DNA of 64,000 nt from positions 806,001 to 870,000 of the forward strand of contig CP030277.1 of the NCBI GenBank assembly GCA_003330885.1. The letters are read 5' to 3'. The notes under the pieces are model-generated. The model was not told where the DNA came from and ran no database searches. It saw only the letters and a list, made by a program, of their open reading frames with translations. The position numbers and the translations under genes were made by a program. This DNA comes from Rhodobiaceae bacterium (GTDB lineage Bacteria > Pseudomonadota > Alphaproteobacteria > Parvibaculales > Parvibaculaceae). Of this stretch, positions 9,735-18,253 are shown piece by piece (position 1 is the stretch's first letter; the number at the start of each line of letters is the position of its first letter).

Positions 9735-10640
9735 CTAATACTTCTCCCAATAAGGCGTGCCTTTGTACCGTTCGACCAGAAAGTCGACGAAGGCCCTGAC
9801 ACGGCTGGAAAGGTGCCGCGTGGGGGGATAGACCGCATAGGCGGCGAGACTCTGCCATTCATAGTCCGGGAACAGGTCGACAAGGGATCCGTTACGGAGT
9901 TCATTGTGAATGATGAAACAGGGTTCGATGAGAATACCTCTGCCGGCCAGTGCAGCATCTCTCAGGAACTCGCCATTGGTGCCCGCAATCGTCGACGACA
10001 TTTTGATCGTCCCTTGCGATCCGTCCGGCGCACTGTAGTGCCAGGCCTTGTCGGATCGATTGGAATAACGAAGTTCTTGGAAGGCTTCGAGGTCCTGGGG
10101 TGTTTTCGGAAGCCCATTGCGTTTGATGAAGTCAGGACTTGCACACGCCACGGATTTGATCGACGCGAGCTTGCGCGCGACGAGACCGGAGTCGCGCAAT
10201 TCGCCGATCCGGATGGCGAGGTCCTGCCCTTCCGCGATGAGGTCGATGGTGCGGTCATTAAAATCGACGTCAAACTGCACATCCGGATGACGGTCCGTGA
10301 AGTCCATAATGGCGGGCCCGAGGTGCGCAACGCCGAAGGACAGGGGAGCGGCCACCTTGATAAGACCGGAAATGTCAGCCGAGTCCGAACTGATCGCGGT
10401 TTCCGTCTCCTTCCAATCAGCCAGCAGCCGCAACGCCCGATCATAAAGCGCCTTGCCCGAGTCCGTGAGGGTTATCTGACGCGTCGTGCGGGTCATCAGT
10501 TGCACGCCAAGACGTGTTTCCAGATCCTTCAGACGCCGGCTGACCGCCGACTTGGCGATCTTCAGTTGCTCGGCGGCCGCCGTCAGAGATCCCGCCTCGA
10601 CAACACGAACATAGGTCTCAAACTCCTCAAATCGGTCCAT
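9735..10640 (-). CDS. LysR-family transcriptional regulator
   Basis: 301 residues. The N-terminal winged helix-turn-helix (about residues 5-65, SLTAAAEQLKIAKSAVSRRLKDLE) is followed by a LysR substrate-binding domain (about 90-295). It is divergent from the FMN-azoreductase gene 95 nt away, the usual arrangement for a LysR regulator controlling its neighbour and itself. A perfect inverted repeat (10642-10660) overlaps its ribosome site directly upstream of the ATG. The effector is unknown; the target is probably the azoreductase, possibly in response to quinones or electrophiles. Confidence 0.93.
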   Translation of the reverse strand: MDRFEEFETYVRVVEAGSLTAAAEQLKIAKSAVSRRLKDLETRLGVQLMTRTTRQITLTDSGKALYDRALRLLADWKETETAISSDSADISGLIKVAAPLSFGVAHLGPAIMDFTDRHPDVQFDVDFNDRTIDLIAEGQDLAIRIGELRDSGLVARKLASIKSVACASPDFIKRNGLPKTPQDLEAFQELRYSNRSDKAWHYSAPDGSQGTIKMSSTIAGTNGEFLRDAALAGRGILIEPCFIIHNELRNGSLVDLFPDYEWQSLAAYAVYPPTRHLSSRVRAFVDFLVERYKGTPYWEKY

Positions 10641-10641
10641 T

Positions 10642-10660
10642 TGTTCTCCTTTTGAGAACA
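10642..10660. promoter_or_regulatory. Inverted repeat overlapping lysR ribosome-binding site
   Basis: TGTTCTC-CTTTT-GAGAACA, a perfect 7-bp inverted repeat. Read on the minus strand it contains AAAAGGAG, the Shine-Dalgarno of the LysR gene, which starts at 10640. It could be the autoregulatory DNA site (a T-N11-A-like geometry) or an mRNA hairpin that partly hides the ribosome site. Confidence 0.5.
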
Positions 10661-10735
10661 GTATTTTTACATTAGGACCACTAATTCTCCAAATCAGAAA
10701 TGATATATCCCCTTCAACATCGAAAGGAGATCATC

Positions 10736-11335
10736 ATGACAAACCCGAACACCATCCTGCGCATTGAAGCGAGCGCCCGCAAAACAGGCTCTGTAAGCAG
10801 AGAGCTAACATCGAAAGTCATCGACCATCTGGCGAGCGAGACGGCCATTCTCGTCAAAGAGCGGGATGTGTCTGAAGGCCTGCCGTTTGTCGATGAAGAG
10901 TGGGTGGGATCCAATTTCACCCCCGCCGACGCGCGCAGCGAAACACAGAAGGCTAAGCTCGCTCTGTCGGACAGTCTGATCGAGGAGTTGTTGGAGGCCG
11001 ACACATTGGTCATCGGCACGCCGATCTACAATTTCGGCATTCCGGCGACACTCAAGGCCTGGATCGACATGGTTGCCCGCGTGGGCGTGACGTTCAAGTA
11101 CACGGAAAACGGCCCCGTCGGTTTGCTTCAGGGCAAGCGGGCGATTGTTCTTGTCGCGTCGGGCGGAACCCCGGTGGGCAGCGACATCGACTTTGCGACC
11201 CCTTATCTGAGGCAGGCGCTAAAGTTCATCGGCATCTCAGATGTGACCTTTGTTGCCGCCGATGCGATGGGGCAAGACTCCAACGAAAAAATCACAGCGG
11301 CCAAAGAAGAGATCGAGTTGTTGAAAGTTGCATAA
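10736..11335 (+). CDS. azoR: FMN-dependent NADH:quinone oxidoreductase / azoreductase
   Basis: 199 residues from the ATG at 10736, which has a good AGGAG ribosome site; an in-frame upstream ATG at 10700 lacks one. The flavodoxin-like fold is visible: ILRIEASARKTGSVSRELT binds the FMN phosphate, GTPIYNFGIPATLKAWID is the family signature, and VASGGTPVGSDIDF follows. AzoR-type enzymes reduce quinones by two electrons and azo dyes with NAD(P)H in the cytosol, and commonly protect against thiol-reactive electrophiles. It is divergent from a LysR gene that is probably its regulator. Confidence 0.9.
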   Translation: MTNPNTILRIEASARKTGSVSRELTSKVIDHLASETAILVKERDVSEGLPFVDEEWVGSNFTPADARSETQKAKLALSDSLIEELLEADTLVIGTPIYNFGIPATLKAWIDMVARVGVTFKYTENGPVGLLQGKRAIVLVASGGTPVGSDIDFATPYLRQALKFIGISDVTFVAADAMGQDSNEKITAAKEEIELLKVA

Positions 11336-11363
11336 CTCAGACATGTAGGTGGACGGGAAGGCT

Positions 11364-11395
11364 GCGGTGGGATCCTACAAATTGGAACCCACCGC
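11364..11395. terminator. Strong hairpin downstream of azoR
   Basis: GCGGTGGG...CCCACCGC, a perfect 8-bp GC-rich stem with a further TCC/GGA inside, 28 nt after the azoR stop. No T-run follows, so it may be a transcript 3'-end stabiliser or a weak or Rho-assisted terminator. The rest of 11336-11629 holds no convincing gene. Confidence 0.45.
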
Positions 11396-11629
11396 GGCGG
11401 GCTTCCTGTATGGCGTGGTGGTCAATCAGTGTCGCGGGTCGTTGAAGGCCGTGAGCAACCCGAGCAGCTTATCGGGCACGGTATCCATTTCCCCAGCGTC
11501 ACCAGTCTTCATCTTCGTGGGAAGGACAATGTCCCTGTCAGATTTTCCGCTTTGGGGCAGCCAACAAATTTGATCCGCTCGCTGAACCTGATACCCTGAT
11601 GACAATTAGTCATTTGGAGGAGAGAAACC

Positions 11630-13372
11630 ATGCATGATCTGGTAATTCGAGGCGGAACGATTGTCGATGGAACAGGGTCGGCTTCATTCGTGGGCGATGT
11701 GGCCATTGATGGTGACCGCGTAACACTGGTGGGCGAAGTTAAAGCAGAGGGTCGCGAAGAGATTGATGCCACCGGCAAGATTGTGACGCCGGGCTTTGTT
11801 GATGTGCATACCCACTATGATGGTCAGGCAACCTGGGACGATGAAATGGCGCCGTCCAGCTGGCACGGCGTGACAACTGTTGTCATGGGAAATTGCGGCG
11901 TGGGCTTTGCACCCGCGAAGCCCGACAAGCATGACTGGCTTATCGGTCTCATGGAAGGCGTGGAAGACATTCCCGGTACCGCACTCGCTGAAGGCCTGCC
12001 ATGGAATTGGGAAACCTTCCCGGAATATCTCGATGCACTTGAAGGCCTACCACGTACTGTTGACGTTGCAACGCATGTCCCGCACGGCGCCGTGCGCGCT
12101 TACGTTCTTGGAGAGCGAGAAAGGCCTGGTGCTGTTCCGACGGACGAAGATGTCGAACAGATGTCGAAGATTGTAGAAGATGGCCTGAAAGCAGGTGCAC
12201 TAGGATTCTCAACATCGCGCACCATTCTTCACCGGTCCGTTGACGGGGAACTGGTGCCAGGTACAACGGCCACGAAAGAAGAATTGATCGGCATTGGCCG
12301 TGCCATGGGCCGGGCGGGTCACGGTGTTTTTGAAATGGCCTCAGACCTTCAGCCGGAATGGAAAGAGTTCGAGTGGATGGGAGACTTGAGCCGGGAAACC
12401 GGCATGCCGGTGACATTTGCGGCACTGCAGTCACCCGCTAAGGCTTTTCCGTTGGAAGAGCAGATCTCCCAGATGCGTGCACAAAATGACAATGGTGCAA
12501 ACATCGTCGCGCAGATCGCGCTGCGCGGAAACGGCATTGTCATGGCCTGGCGCGGGACTGTGCATCCGTTTGTTTCTCACCCAAGCTGGGGCGCGATAAG
12601 CCTTCTCCCTTGGGAGGAGCAATATGCAAAACTCAAAGATCCGGCGTTCAAGGCGCAACTGTTGAGCGAAAAGCCCATGGTGCCGGAGAATGTGGACCTG
12701 GGGGAAATCTTCGCCATCATCACGGAAGGCTGGGCACAGCAGTTCGAGATGGATGAAGACTTTAATTACGAGCCTCAGGTGGACGAGAGTGTCGCTGCCC
12801 GTGCTAAAGCCGCAGGCAAGTCCGGCGCTGAATATGCTTACGACATGATGATGGCCGATGACGGCAAAGGCTTCATCTACCTGCCGATCCTGAACTATGT
12901 GGACGGCAACCTGGACTTCCTTGTGGATCTCCAACATGCCGATGACACAGTGAACAGCCTGTCTGACGGTGGTGCTCATTGTGGCACCATTTGCGATGCG
13001 GCGAGCCCAACCTTCATGCTGGAGCATTGGGTGAAGAACCGGGAACGCGGAACCATCTCGCTGGAGAATGCGATCAAACGTCAGTGCCTCGATACAGCCC
13101 GTCTCTATAGTCTGCATGACCGCGGTGTTCTGAAGCCTGGTTATCTCGCAGATGTGAACGTTGTCGACATGGACCGGATCAAGCTCGGCAAGCCATGGCT
13201 GGCCTTTGACCTGCCTGCAGGCGGTAAGCGCCTGCTTCAGAAGGCGGAAGGCTATGACTACACGATCAAGTCAGGGCAGGTGACCTTCAAAGGAGGCGTC
13301 GTGACAGACAAGCGTCCAGGTGGTCTCATTCGTGGGCCGCAAACGGTCGAGACGCGCGCAGCCGCTGAGTAG
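11630..13372 (+). CDS. N-acyl-D-amino-acid deacylase family amidohydrolase
   Basis: A 580-residue amidohydrolase. The N-terminal beta-sandwich segment [13 protein letters not shown] is followed by the metal-binding motif [12 protein letters not shown] (His-x-His) and [16 protein letters not shown], typical of the D-aminoacylase branch. A later SDGGAHCGT motif supplies further ligands. Such enzymes hydrolyse N-acyl-D-amino acids or related amides with zinc. The environmental homologues of this ~580-residue subgroup are mostly uncharacterised, so D-aminoacylase is a family name, not a proven substrate. The ATG follows GGAGGAG. The gene is convergent with the SDR, 12 nt apart. Confidence 0.88.
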   Translation: MHDLVIRGGTIVDGTGSASFVGDVAIDGDRVTLVGEVKAEGREEIDATGKIVTPGFVDVHTHYDGQATWDDEMAPSSWHGVTTVVMGNCGVGFAPAKPDKHDWLIGLMEGVEDIPGTALAEGLPWNWETFPEYLDALEGLPRTVDVATHVPHGAVRAYVLGERERPGAVPTDEDVEQMSKIVEDGLKAGALGFSTSRTILHRSVDGELVPGTTATKEELIGIGRAMGRAGHGVFEMASDLQPEWKEFEWMGDLSRETGMPVTFAALQSPAKAFPLEEQISQMRAQNDNGANIVAQIALRGNGIVMAWRGTVHPFVSHPSWGAISLLPWEEQYAKLKDPAFKAQLLSEKPMVPENVDLGEIFAIITEGWAQQFEMDEDFNYEPQVDESVAARAKAAGKSGAEYAYDMMMADDGKGFIYLPILNYVDGNLDFLVDLQHADDTVNSLSDGGAHCGTICDAASPTFMLEHWVKNRERGTISLENAIKRQCLDTARLYSLHDRGVLKPGYLADVNVVDMDRIKLGKPWLAFDLPAGGKRLLQKAEGYDYTIKSGQVTFKGGVVTDKRPGGLIRGPQTVETRAAAE

Positions 13373-13384
13373 TTCGGCTGACCC

Positions 13385-14221
13385 TTAGGATGCCTTTTGT
13401 GCATCGCGCACCAATCCATCAATCATCTTGTTGATGAGCGATTGGGGCGCGATGCGCTTGACCTTCCCGAGGACACGCGCGCGGTCAAGCGGGTAGCGGA
13501 GCTTACGGTTTTTGCTTTTGATGACATCGTAAATGGCGAGCGATACCTTTTCTGGCGTGAGTTTGCTCTCGCGCGTGTCCTTCGCCATCATGCGCACAAT
13601 CGCCTGGGTCGTTGAGGTTTCCGCAGAAGCGGCTGCAACCTTCAAATGATCCCCAACATCTGCCCGGTCCATATTCATGGCCACCGGCTGCATGATGGCC
13701 ACATCGATATTGTCTGCTTTCACTTCGTGATAGAGCGCTTCACTGAACGCCTCGAGAGCAAACTTCGAGGAAGTGTAAGCACTGAGATAAGGCACCGCCA
13801 ACAGACCACCGAGCGAACTCATAGAGATGATAAGTCCATGACCTTGCGCCCGCATGATTGGAACGGTAGCGCGGGCTACAGAGGCAAGCCCAAGAACATT
13901 AATGTCATAGACGCGGGCCAGTTCCTCCATGGAGGTTTCTTCAACTGAGCCGAGTACCATCTCATTGACGCAATTGACCACGACATCGACACAGCCCATC
14001 GCCTCTTTTGCCGCCGCAAGGCACTCGATCACGGATTGCTCGTTGAGCACATTCATTGTCAGCATGTCGATGTCCGGAGTGGTCGATTTGGAGGGGTCAC
14101 GCATGGTTCCCCGCACTGTCATGCCCTTGTCCTGAAGCGTGCGGGCGAGCACGGTGCCAAGACCACCTGAGGCGCCGCACACAAGGACGGTCGTGGGTTT
14201 CTTTTTCGACTTGCCCATCAT
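13385..14221 (-). CDS. Short-chain dehydrogenase/reductase (SDR)
   Basis: 278 residues. The Rossmann cofactor motif is VCGASGGLGTVLA (near residue 15), NNV-type stabilisation is replaced by VVNCVNE, the catalytic serine lies in ISMSSLGG, and the catalytic Tyr-x3-Lys in YTSSKFALEAF. This is a classical SDR of unknown substrate. It lies 5 nt downstream of the TetR regulator gene on the same strand, so the two form an operon that is probably autorepressed through the double palindrome at 14861-14905. The N-terminus MMGKSKKKP is short and basic. Confidence 0.92.
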   Translation of the reverse strand: MMGKSKKKPTTVLVCGASGGLGTVLARTLQDKGMTVRGTMRDPSKSTTPDIDMLTMNVLNEQSVIECLAAAKEAMGCVDVVVNCVNEMVLGSVEETSMEELARVYDINVLGLASVARATVPIMRAQGHGLIISMSSLGGLLAVPYLSAYTSSKFALEAFSEALYHEVKADNIDVAIMQPVAMNMDRADVGDHLKVAAASAETSTTQAIVRMMAKDTRESKLTPEKVSLAIYDVIKSKNRKLRYPLDRARVLGKVKRIAPQSLINKMIDGLVRDAQKAS

Positions 14222-14226
14222 GGGTT

Positions 14227-14862
14227 CTATGCCTTTTCCTGGTTGTGCAGATAGACAGCCATGTCGGCGACACGGTTGGCATGTTCCCGAATGAAGTCAT
14301 CCTTCATTGGGTCCACGCCAAAGAGCTCGCGGCATTCATGCTCCACATTGAAAACCAGCGTGGCAGCACCGACCGTCATATAAAACAGATGTGGGTCTTG
14401 GACGATCCCGACAAAGTCCTGCAACCACGCCAAACGGTTGCGATGGAAGGTAGAAATCAGGTAGTCGAGACGCCAGCTCTCTGTGCGGCCTTCCTGAATG
14501 ATCAAGCGATTGAGTTCCGGAGCTTCAGCACTAAACCGCACAAAGGCCGTGATGACTGCGCGGAGTTTGCCTTCATCGCCGAGGTCATTCAGTACGGGCG
14601 CCAGAGGTTCTATGCGCGATTGGAGAACCGCCAATATCCGGTCAACCGCTGCTTTCCAGAGGCGCTCTTTGTCTGAGAAGTGGTAGGCGGCAGCACCACG
14701 CTGAACACCCGCACTGGTTTCGAGCGCTCGAATTGAGACACCGTCAAAAGTGTGGTTGGCAAACGCCTCAGTCGCAACATCCAGCAAAGCATCCCGCGTT
14801 TCCGCGGCTCGCTGCTGTTGACGGCGCTTTGCTTTGGTTGCCGTTGAAATAATTGTGCCCAT
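14227..14862 (-). CDS. TetR-family transcriptional regulator
   Basis: About 211 residues using the ATG at 14862; alternative starts are ATG 14874 and TTG 14898, and none has a clear ribosome site, so the start is uncertain and the mRNA may be leaderless. The N-terminal helix-turn-helix reads TRDALLDVATEAFANHTFDGVSIRALETSAGVQRGAAAYHFSDKERLW (quoted from within; TetR signature about residues 20-65). The C-terminal ligand domain is variable. It is upstream of and co-oriented with an SDR, and divergent from a cytochrome b561. Two perfect palindromic half-repeats overlap its start region, strongly suggesting autoregulation. Confidence 0.92.
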   Translation of the reverse strand: MGTIISTATKAKRRQQQRAAETRDALLDVATEAFANHTFDGVSIRALETSAGVQRGAAAYHFSDKERLWKAAVDRILAVLQSRIEPLAPVLNDLGDEGKLRAVITAFVRFSAEAPELNRLIIQEGRTESWRLDYLISTFHRNRLAWLQDFVGIVQDPHLFYMTVGAATLVFNVEHECRELFGVDPMKDDFIREHANRVADMAVYLHNQEKA

Positions 14863-14905
14863 GTCACTTGACATATAAAACGTCAATAAATATGTCAAGT
14901 GACAT
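14861..14905. promoter_or_regulatory. Double palindromic operator between tetR and cytochrome b561 genes
   Basis: ATGTCACTTGACATAT (14861-14876) and ATATGTCAAGTGACAT (14890-14905) are exact inverted copies separated by 13 nt. Each contains the near-palindrome TGTCA-N2-TGACA, so there are two binding sites with centres 29 bp apart. They overlap the possible start codons of the TetR gene. The arrangement is typical of two TetR dimers binding on one DNA face set, and is most likely the site of the adjacent regulator. Confidence 0.8.
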
Positions 14906-14968
14906 AATTAATAATCATGACGGCTGCTGCGGGATAAACGCAGAAAGAGAGCCAAAGCAGGAGGGCGA

Positions 14969-15532
14969 ATGACCGTGGCGCAGGTACAAAGAAACGATTT
15001 TGCGGTTGGGCAGAAAATCATTCACTGGCTGATGGCAATTGCGATCATGCTGGATCTCTACATCGCGCAGAAATTCGGCGGCGTCATGACTGAACTGGAT
15101 CGTTTCGAGTCACGCTCCGATCATGCAACGCTCGGGACCATCGTGGCTGTCCTGTTTTGCATTCGCATCTATCTGCGATGGAAACATGGTGCACCGCCAC
15201 TTCCGTCTGAAATGCCGGGCTACCAAAAGCTGCTCGCACATGCAGCGCATTGGTTGCTCTATGGCTTGATCTGTGCACTGATCGCCACAGGCATTCTGAG
15301 CGCAATCAATGCGGATACTCTTGTGACGCCTTTTGGTCTGTTCGCCTACGGGGACGGCACCGGGGCAGAAGCCACATTCCTTTACATTCGTGGATTTCAC
15401 GAACTGACGACGAACCTGATCATCGCGTTGATCGGCCTACATATTGTCGCGGCTCTGTATCATATGATCATCGTCCGCGACGGTGTTACGGGGCGCATGC
15501 TGAAATTCTGGAAAAGCGAGAAGCAAGGATAG
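14969..15532 (+). CDS. Cytochrome b561-type membrane protein
   Basis: 187 residues with four predicted transmembrane helices (about 15-35, 50-65, 90-112, 145-168). Candidate haem-ligand histidines are in VGQKIIHWLMAIAI, SDHATLG, HAAHWLLYGLI and LIGLHIVAALYHMI, as in the prokaryotic cytochrome b561 (CybB) family. It would pass electrons between the quinone pool and a periplasmic acceptor or superoxide. GGAGGG precedes the ATG. It lies downstream of the double palindrome, so the TetR regulator may also control it. Confidence 0.87.
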   Translation: MTVAQVQRNDFAVGQKIIHWLMAIAIMLDLYIAQKFGGVMTELDRFESRSDHATLGTIVAVLFCIRIYLRWKHGAPPLPSEMPGYQKLLAHAAHWLLYGLICALIATGILSAINADTLVTPFGLFAYGDGTGAEATFLYIRGFHELTTNLIIALIGLHIVAALYHMIIVRDGVTGRMLKFWKSEKQG

Positions 15533-15550
15533 AAGCCGCCTGATTGGCTC

Positions 15551-15997
15551 CTACACCTTCTTTTTCTTTGACAGGTGATAGGTGAGGGCGCTGGCGAGGC
15601 AGTGCCGCAGCTCTTTCTCCGGTAGCTTCTTCCGCACATCGAGCACCAGTGCCCGGTTACCCTCAAAAGTCAGCTTGTCGCCATACATATCCCGGAGGGT
15701 GGGGACCAGGTTTGTCTGGCAATGGAAATAGATTGCCACATGGTCCGGATCATCCTTGATCGCATCAATCCGAACAGTCGTGCCACTTTTGGTATCTGGC
15801 GTCAGGTAGCTGGGCTGTCCCCATTTGAGGGTCTCCTGCAAATCTCCAACGCCTTCAGTCTTGGCAGCCGTTTGGAAAATCAAACTGCGAAGCGCCAGAA
15901 GCTTCTGGCGGGCTTTGCCCTGATAAGTATCGAACACACCCGCAACGCTATCGGCTTCAAATGGGATTTGAGAATTTCTCGTCATTTTTGTGGGCAT
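15551..15997 (-). CDS. DUF1801 domain protein
   Basis: 148 residues with the DUF1801/YdhG-like pattern: KLLALRSLIFQTA near the N-terminus, then QETLKWGQPSYL, and IYFHCQTNLVPTLRDMY. The function of the family is not established; it is a small cytosolic fold often found alone. It is convergent with the cytochrome b561 gene, 18 nt away. Confidence 0.82.
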   Translation of the reverse strand: MPTKMTRNSQIPFEADSVAGVFDTYQGKARQKLLALRSLIFQTAAKTEGVGDLQETLKWGQPSYLTPDTKSGTTVRIDAIKDDPDHVAIYFHCQTNLVPTLRDMYGDKLTFEGNRALVLDVRKKLPEKELRHCLASALTYHLSKKKKV

Positions 15998-16167
15998 CCC
16001 GTTTCATATCCGTCACGTGGAGACTCTAGCATGTCCTCCTGACGGTTCATGTCAGGAGTGGGAAAAGCGGGTTAGATAGCACTGCTCTTGGCATTGGTGC
16101 CGAATCCGCAGAGAATGCACGCATTGCTAGTAAGGTTTTGCAAAATTCTGCAATCTAGGAGTTGGTC

Positions 16168-16602
16168 ATGCTACGCCAGGTTGGCGCTATCCCGTTTGTC
16201 ATTCGTGAGACAGAGCCGTTGGTTCTGATGATCACGTCGCGTACACATGAACGCTGGATATTTCCTAAAGGGGCTGTGGAAGAAGGCGAGACCGCAGCTG
16301 AGGCGGCACTTCGTGAAGCTTATGAGGAAGCAGGTATCCGTGGCCGGATGCTGGAACAGTTTGCCCATGACGTTCAGGCGGTCAAACAATTGTCTGATGG
16401 TCCGCGTGATTTGATCGTCACATATATCCCTTTGCATTTTTCTGAACAGCATGACGACTGGCCTGAGCGTAAAAACAGAGACCGTCATTGGGTGACATTG
16501 TCAGATGCGCGAAAAATCGCAGGCGGTCCGGACATCCATGGGGCGCTCGAAGGTTTCGAAGCACTGTTACCAGACCTTCACAGCATCGCCAAAATTAGAT
16601 AG
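16168..16602 (+). CDS. Nudix hydrolase
   Basis: 144 residues from the ATG at 16168, which is preceded by TAGGAG at 6 nt; a TTG at 16162 is the alternative. The complete Nudix box GX5EX7REUXEEXGU spans about residues 36-58 (GAVEEGE, then REAYEEAGI), so metal-dependent diphosphate hydrolysis is expected. The overall pattern resembles DIPP/diadenosine polyphosphate hydrolase-like Nudix proteins; the substrate is unknown. Its 3' end overlaps the convergent PiT gene by 25 nt. Confidence 0.9.
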   Translation: MLRQVGAIPFVIRETEPLVLMITSRTHERWIFPKGAVEEGETAAEAALREAYEEAGIRGRMLEQFAHDVQAVKQLSDGPRDLIVTYIPLHFSEQHDDWPERKNRDRHWVTLSDARKIAGGPDIHGALEGFEALLPDLHSIAKIR

Positions 16603-18083
16603 ATCGTTGCCGACAGGGCTGCCGCTGCAGGAACGGTGATGACCCATGCAGCAGCAATTGAATAAGCAAATCGCCGACGCACCAGCTTCCGCTTCTGACG
16701 GATCGCAGGCTGACGCAGTGCTTCGTCAGGCGTTGCGCTCAGAAGAACTTTCCGACGACCTTCTTTCCGCTTTGGATTTTCGAGATATTCTCTGAGGAAG
16801 CCCACACCGAAAATTGACCCAATGGCGATATGGGTGGAGCTCACAGGCAAGCCCATATTCGTCGCAATCAAAACTGTAACTGCGGCGGAGAGGGCGACGC
16901 AATAGGCTCTTATGGCGTTAAGGCGGGTGATCTTTTCGCCGACAGTACGAATAAGCTTGGGCCCAAACAGCGCCAAGCCAATGGCGATCCCCACGCCCCC
17001 AATTGCCAATACCCAGAAGGGGATGGCGACCTTTGACTGCAAGCCAGATGTTTCAGTAACAACAGAGGCAATGGCGGCAAGCGGCCCAACGGCATTTGCG
17101 ACGTCGTTAGCGCCATGAGCGAAGGAAAGAAGCGCCGCCCCGAGAATGAGCGGCAGATGAAACAGGCGCGGAATGTCTTTCTTCTTGTTCCGCAGACCTG
17201 ACGATAGCCGCTTGATATAGGGAATGGACAGAACGCCCGCGATAACAAAGGCAAGGACTGAGACGAGGAAGACCTCCTCCAGGCCAGGTTTCCAAATCCG
17301 TTTCAACCCCTTGAGAGCCATGTAAGCTGCAAACGTCGCCGCCATAAGTGCGATCAACACCGGAACCCATGTCCGAGCTGCTGCGAGCTTGTCTTCTTTG
17401 TTGAGGATGAGGACCTTGATGGAGGCCAGGAGCGCTGCGGCTATCACACCACCAAGGACTGGCGAGATAACCCAACTGGCTGCAATGCTGGCCATGGTGG
17501 GCCAATTGACGACACTGAGACCAGCCGCAGCAATGCCGCCGCCCAGCACACCACCGACGATGGAATGTGTCGTGGAGACAGGGGCGTTCAAAATTGTCGC
17601 CAAATTGATCCAGAGGGCTGCCGCGATGAGAGCACTCATCATGAGGAGAACGAAGTCACCTTCGTCGACCGAACCTTCTGGGCTGATAATCCCTTTGGCA
17701 ACCGTGCTAACCACATCACCGCCGGCAAGAAGGGCGCCTGCAGCTTCACATACCACTGCAATCGCAACGGCGCCGCCTATCGTGAGCACTTTGCCGCCAA
17801 CGGCTGGACCCATATTGTTGGCCACATCATTGGCGCCAATGTTTAGCGCCATATAGCCGCCAAAGATCGCCGACATGACAAGGATCAGCGTTGCGTTAAT
17901 GCCCCCTTGAGGCCCTATGAGAGAACTAGAGGCAACCGAGATACCAATAGCGCCGAGGAAGAGCACCGACAGCACGATCGGGAGTGCCTGAATACGGAAC
18001 CCGCGCGCTGAATCGAGGATAAACTCCTGACGGCGCAAATCATTAACGTACCGGTTTTCAAGTTTCTTGTTGGCCACGCGCAC
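16578..18083 (-). CDS. Inorganic phosphate transporter, PiT family
   Basis: A 501-residue inner-membrane protein with about ten or more helices. The duplicated PiT signatures GANDVANNMGPAVGGK (N-terminal half) and GANDVANAVGPLAAI (C-terminal half) are present. It imports metal-phosphate in symport with protons. The start is a GTG at 18083 after a G-rich stretch. No phoU-like gene is adjacent; a CorA/ZntB-type transporter is divergent at 18254, so divalent cation and phosphate uptake genes share this intergenic region. Confidence 0.93.
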   Translation of the reverse strand: MRVANKKLENRYVNDLRRQEFILDSARGFRIQALPIVLSVLFLGAIGISVASSSLIGPQGGINATLILVMSAIFGGYMALNIGANDVANNMGPAVGGKVLTIGGAVAIAVVCEAAGALLAGGDVVSTVAKGIISPEGSVDEGDFVLLMMSALIAAALWINLATILNAPVSTTHSIVGGVLGGGIAAAGLSVVNWPTMASIAASWVISPVLGGVIAAALLASIKVLILNKEDKLAAARTWVPVLIALMAATFAAYMALKGLKRIWKPGLEEVFLVSVLAFVIAGVLSIPYIKRLSSGLRNKKKDIPRLFHLPLILGAALLSFAHGANDVANAVGPLAAIASVVTETSGLQSKVAIPFWVLAIGGVGIAIGLALFGPKLIRTVGEKITRLNAIRAYCVALSAAVTVLIATNMGLPVSSTHIAIGSIFGVGFLREYLENPKRKEGRRKVLLSATPDEALRQPAIRQKRKLVRRRFAYSIAAAWVITVPAAAALSATIYLILAML

Positions 18084-18253
18084 CCCCCGGGAATTGGCCT
18101 GCAGATCAGGCGCGGCACCGAATCTGCAACGAAAGTATGATTATTGGTTAGCATTCCTAGGGGCAGATTGCACATCAGAGCTACTCGGACTCCTTGGCCT
18201 CAGAGGTATAAGATTGAGACACTTCACACGAGTCGCGGATTCAGGGGCTCTCT

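Noticed and set aside
9813-10655. 280-codon open frame antisense to the LysR gene
   Set aside because: It is the exact mirror of a full, well-conserved LysR protein, and its translation has no domain-like pattern.
12431-13117. 228-codon minus-strand open frame inside the D-aminoacylase gene
   Set aside because: Codon-phase shadow of the amidohydrolase reading frame.
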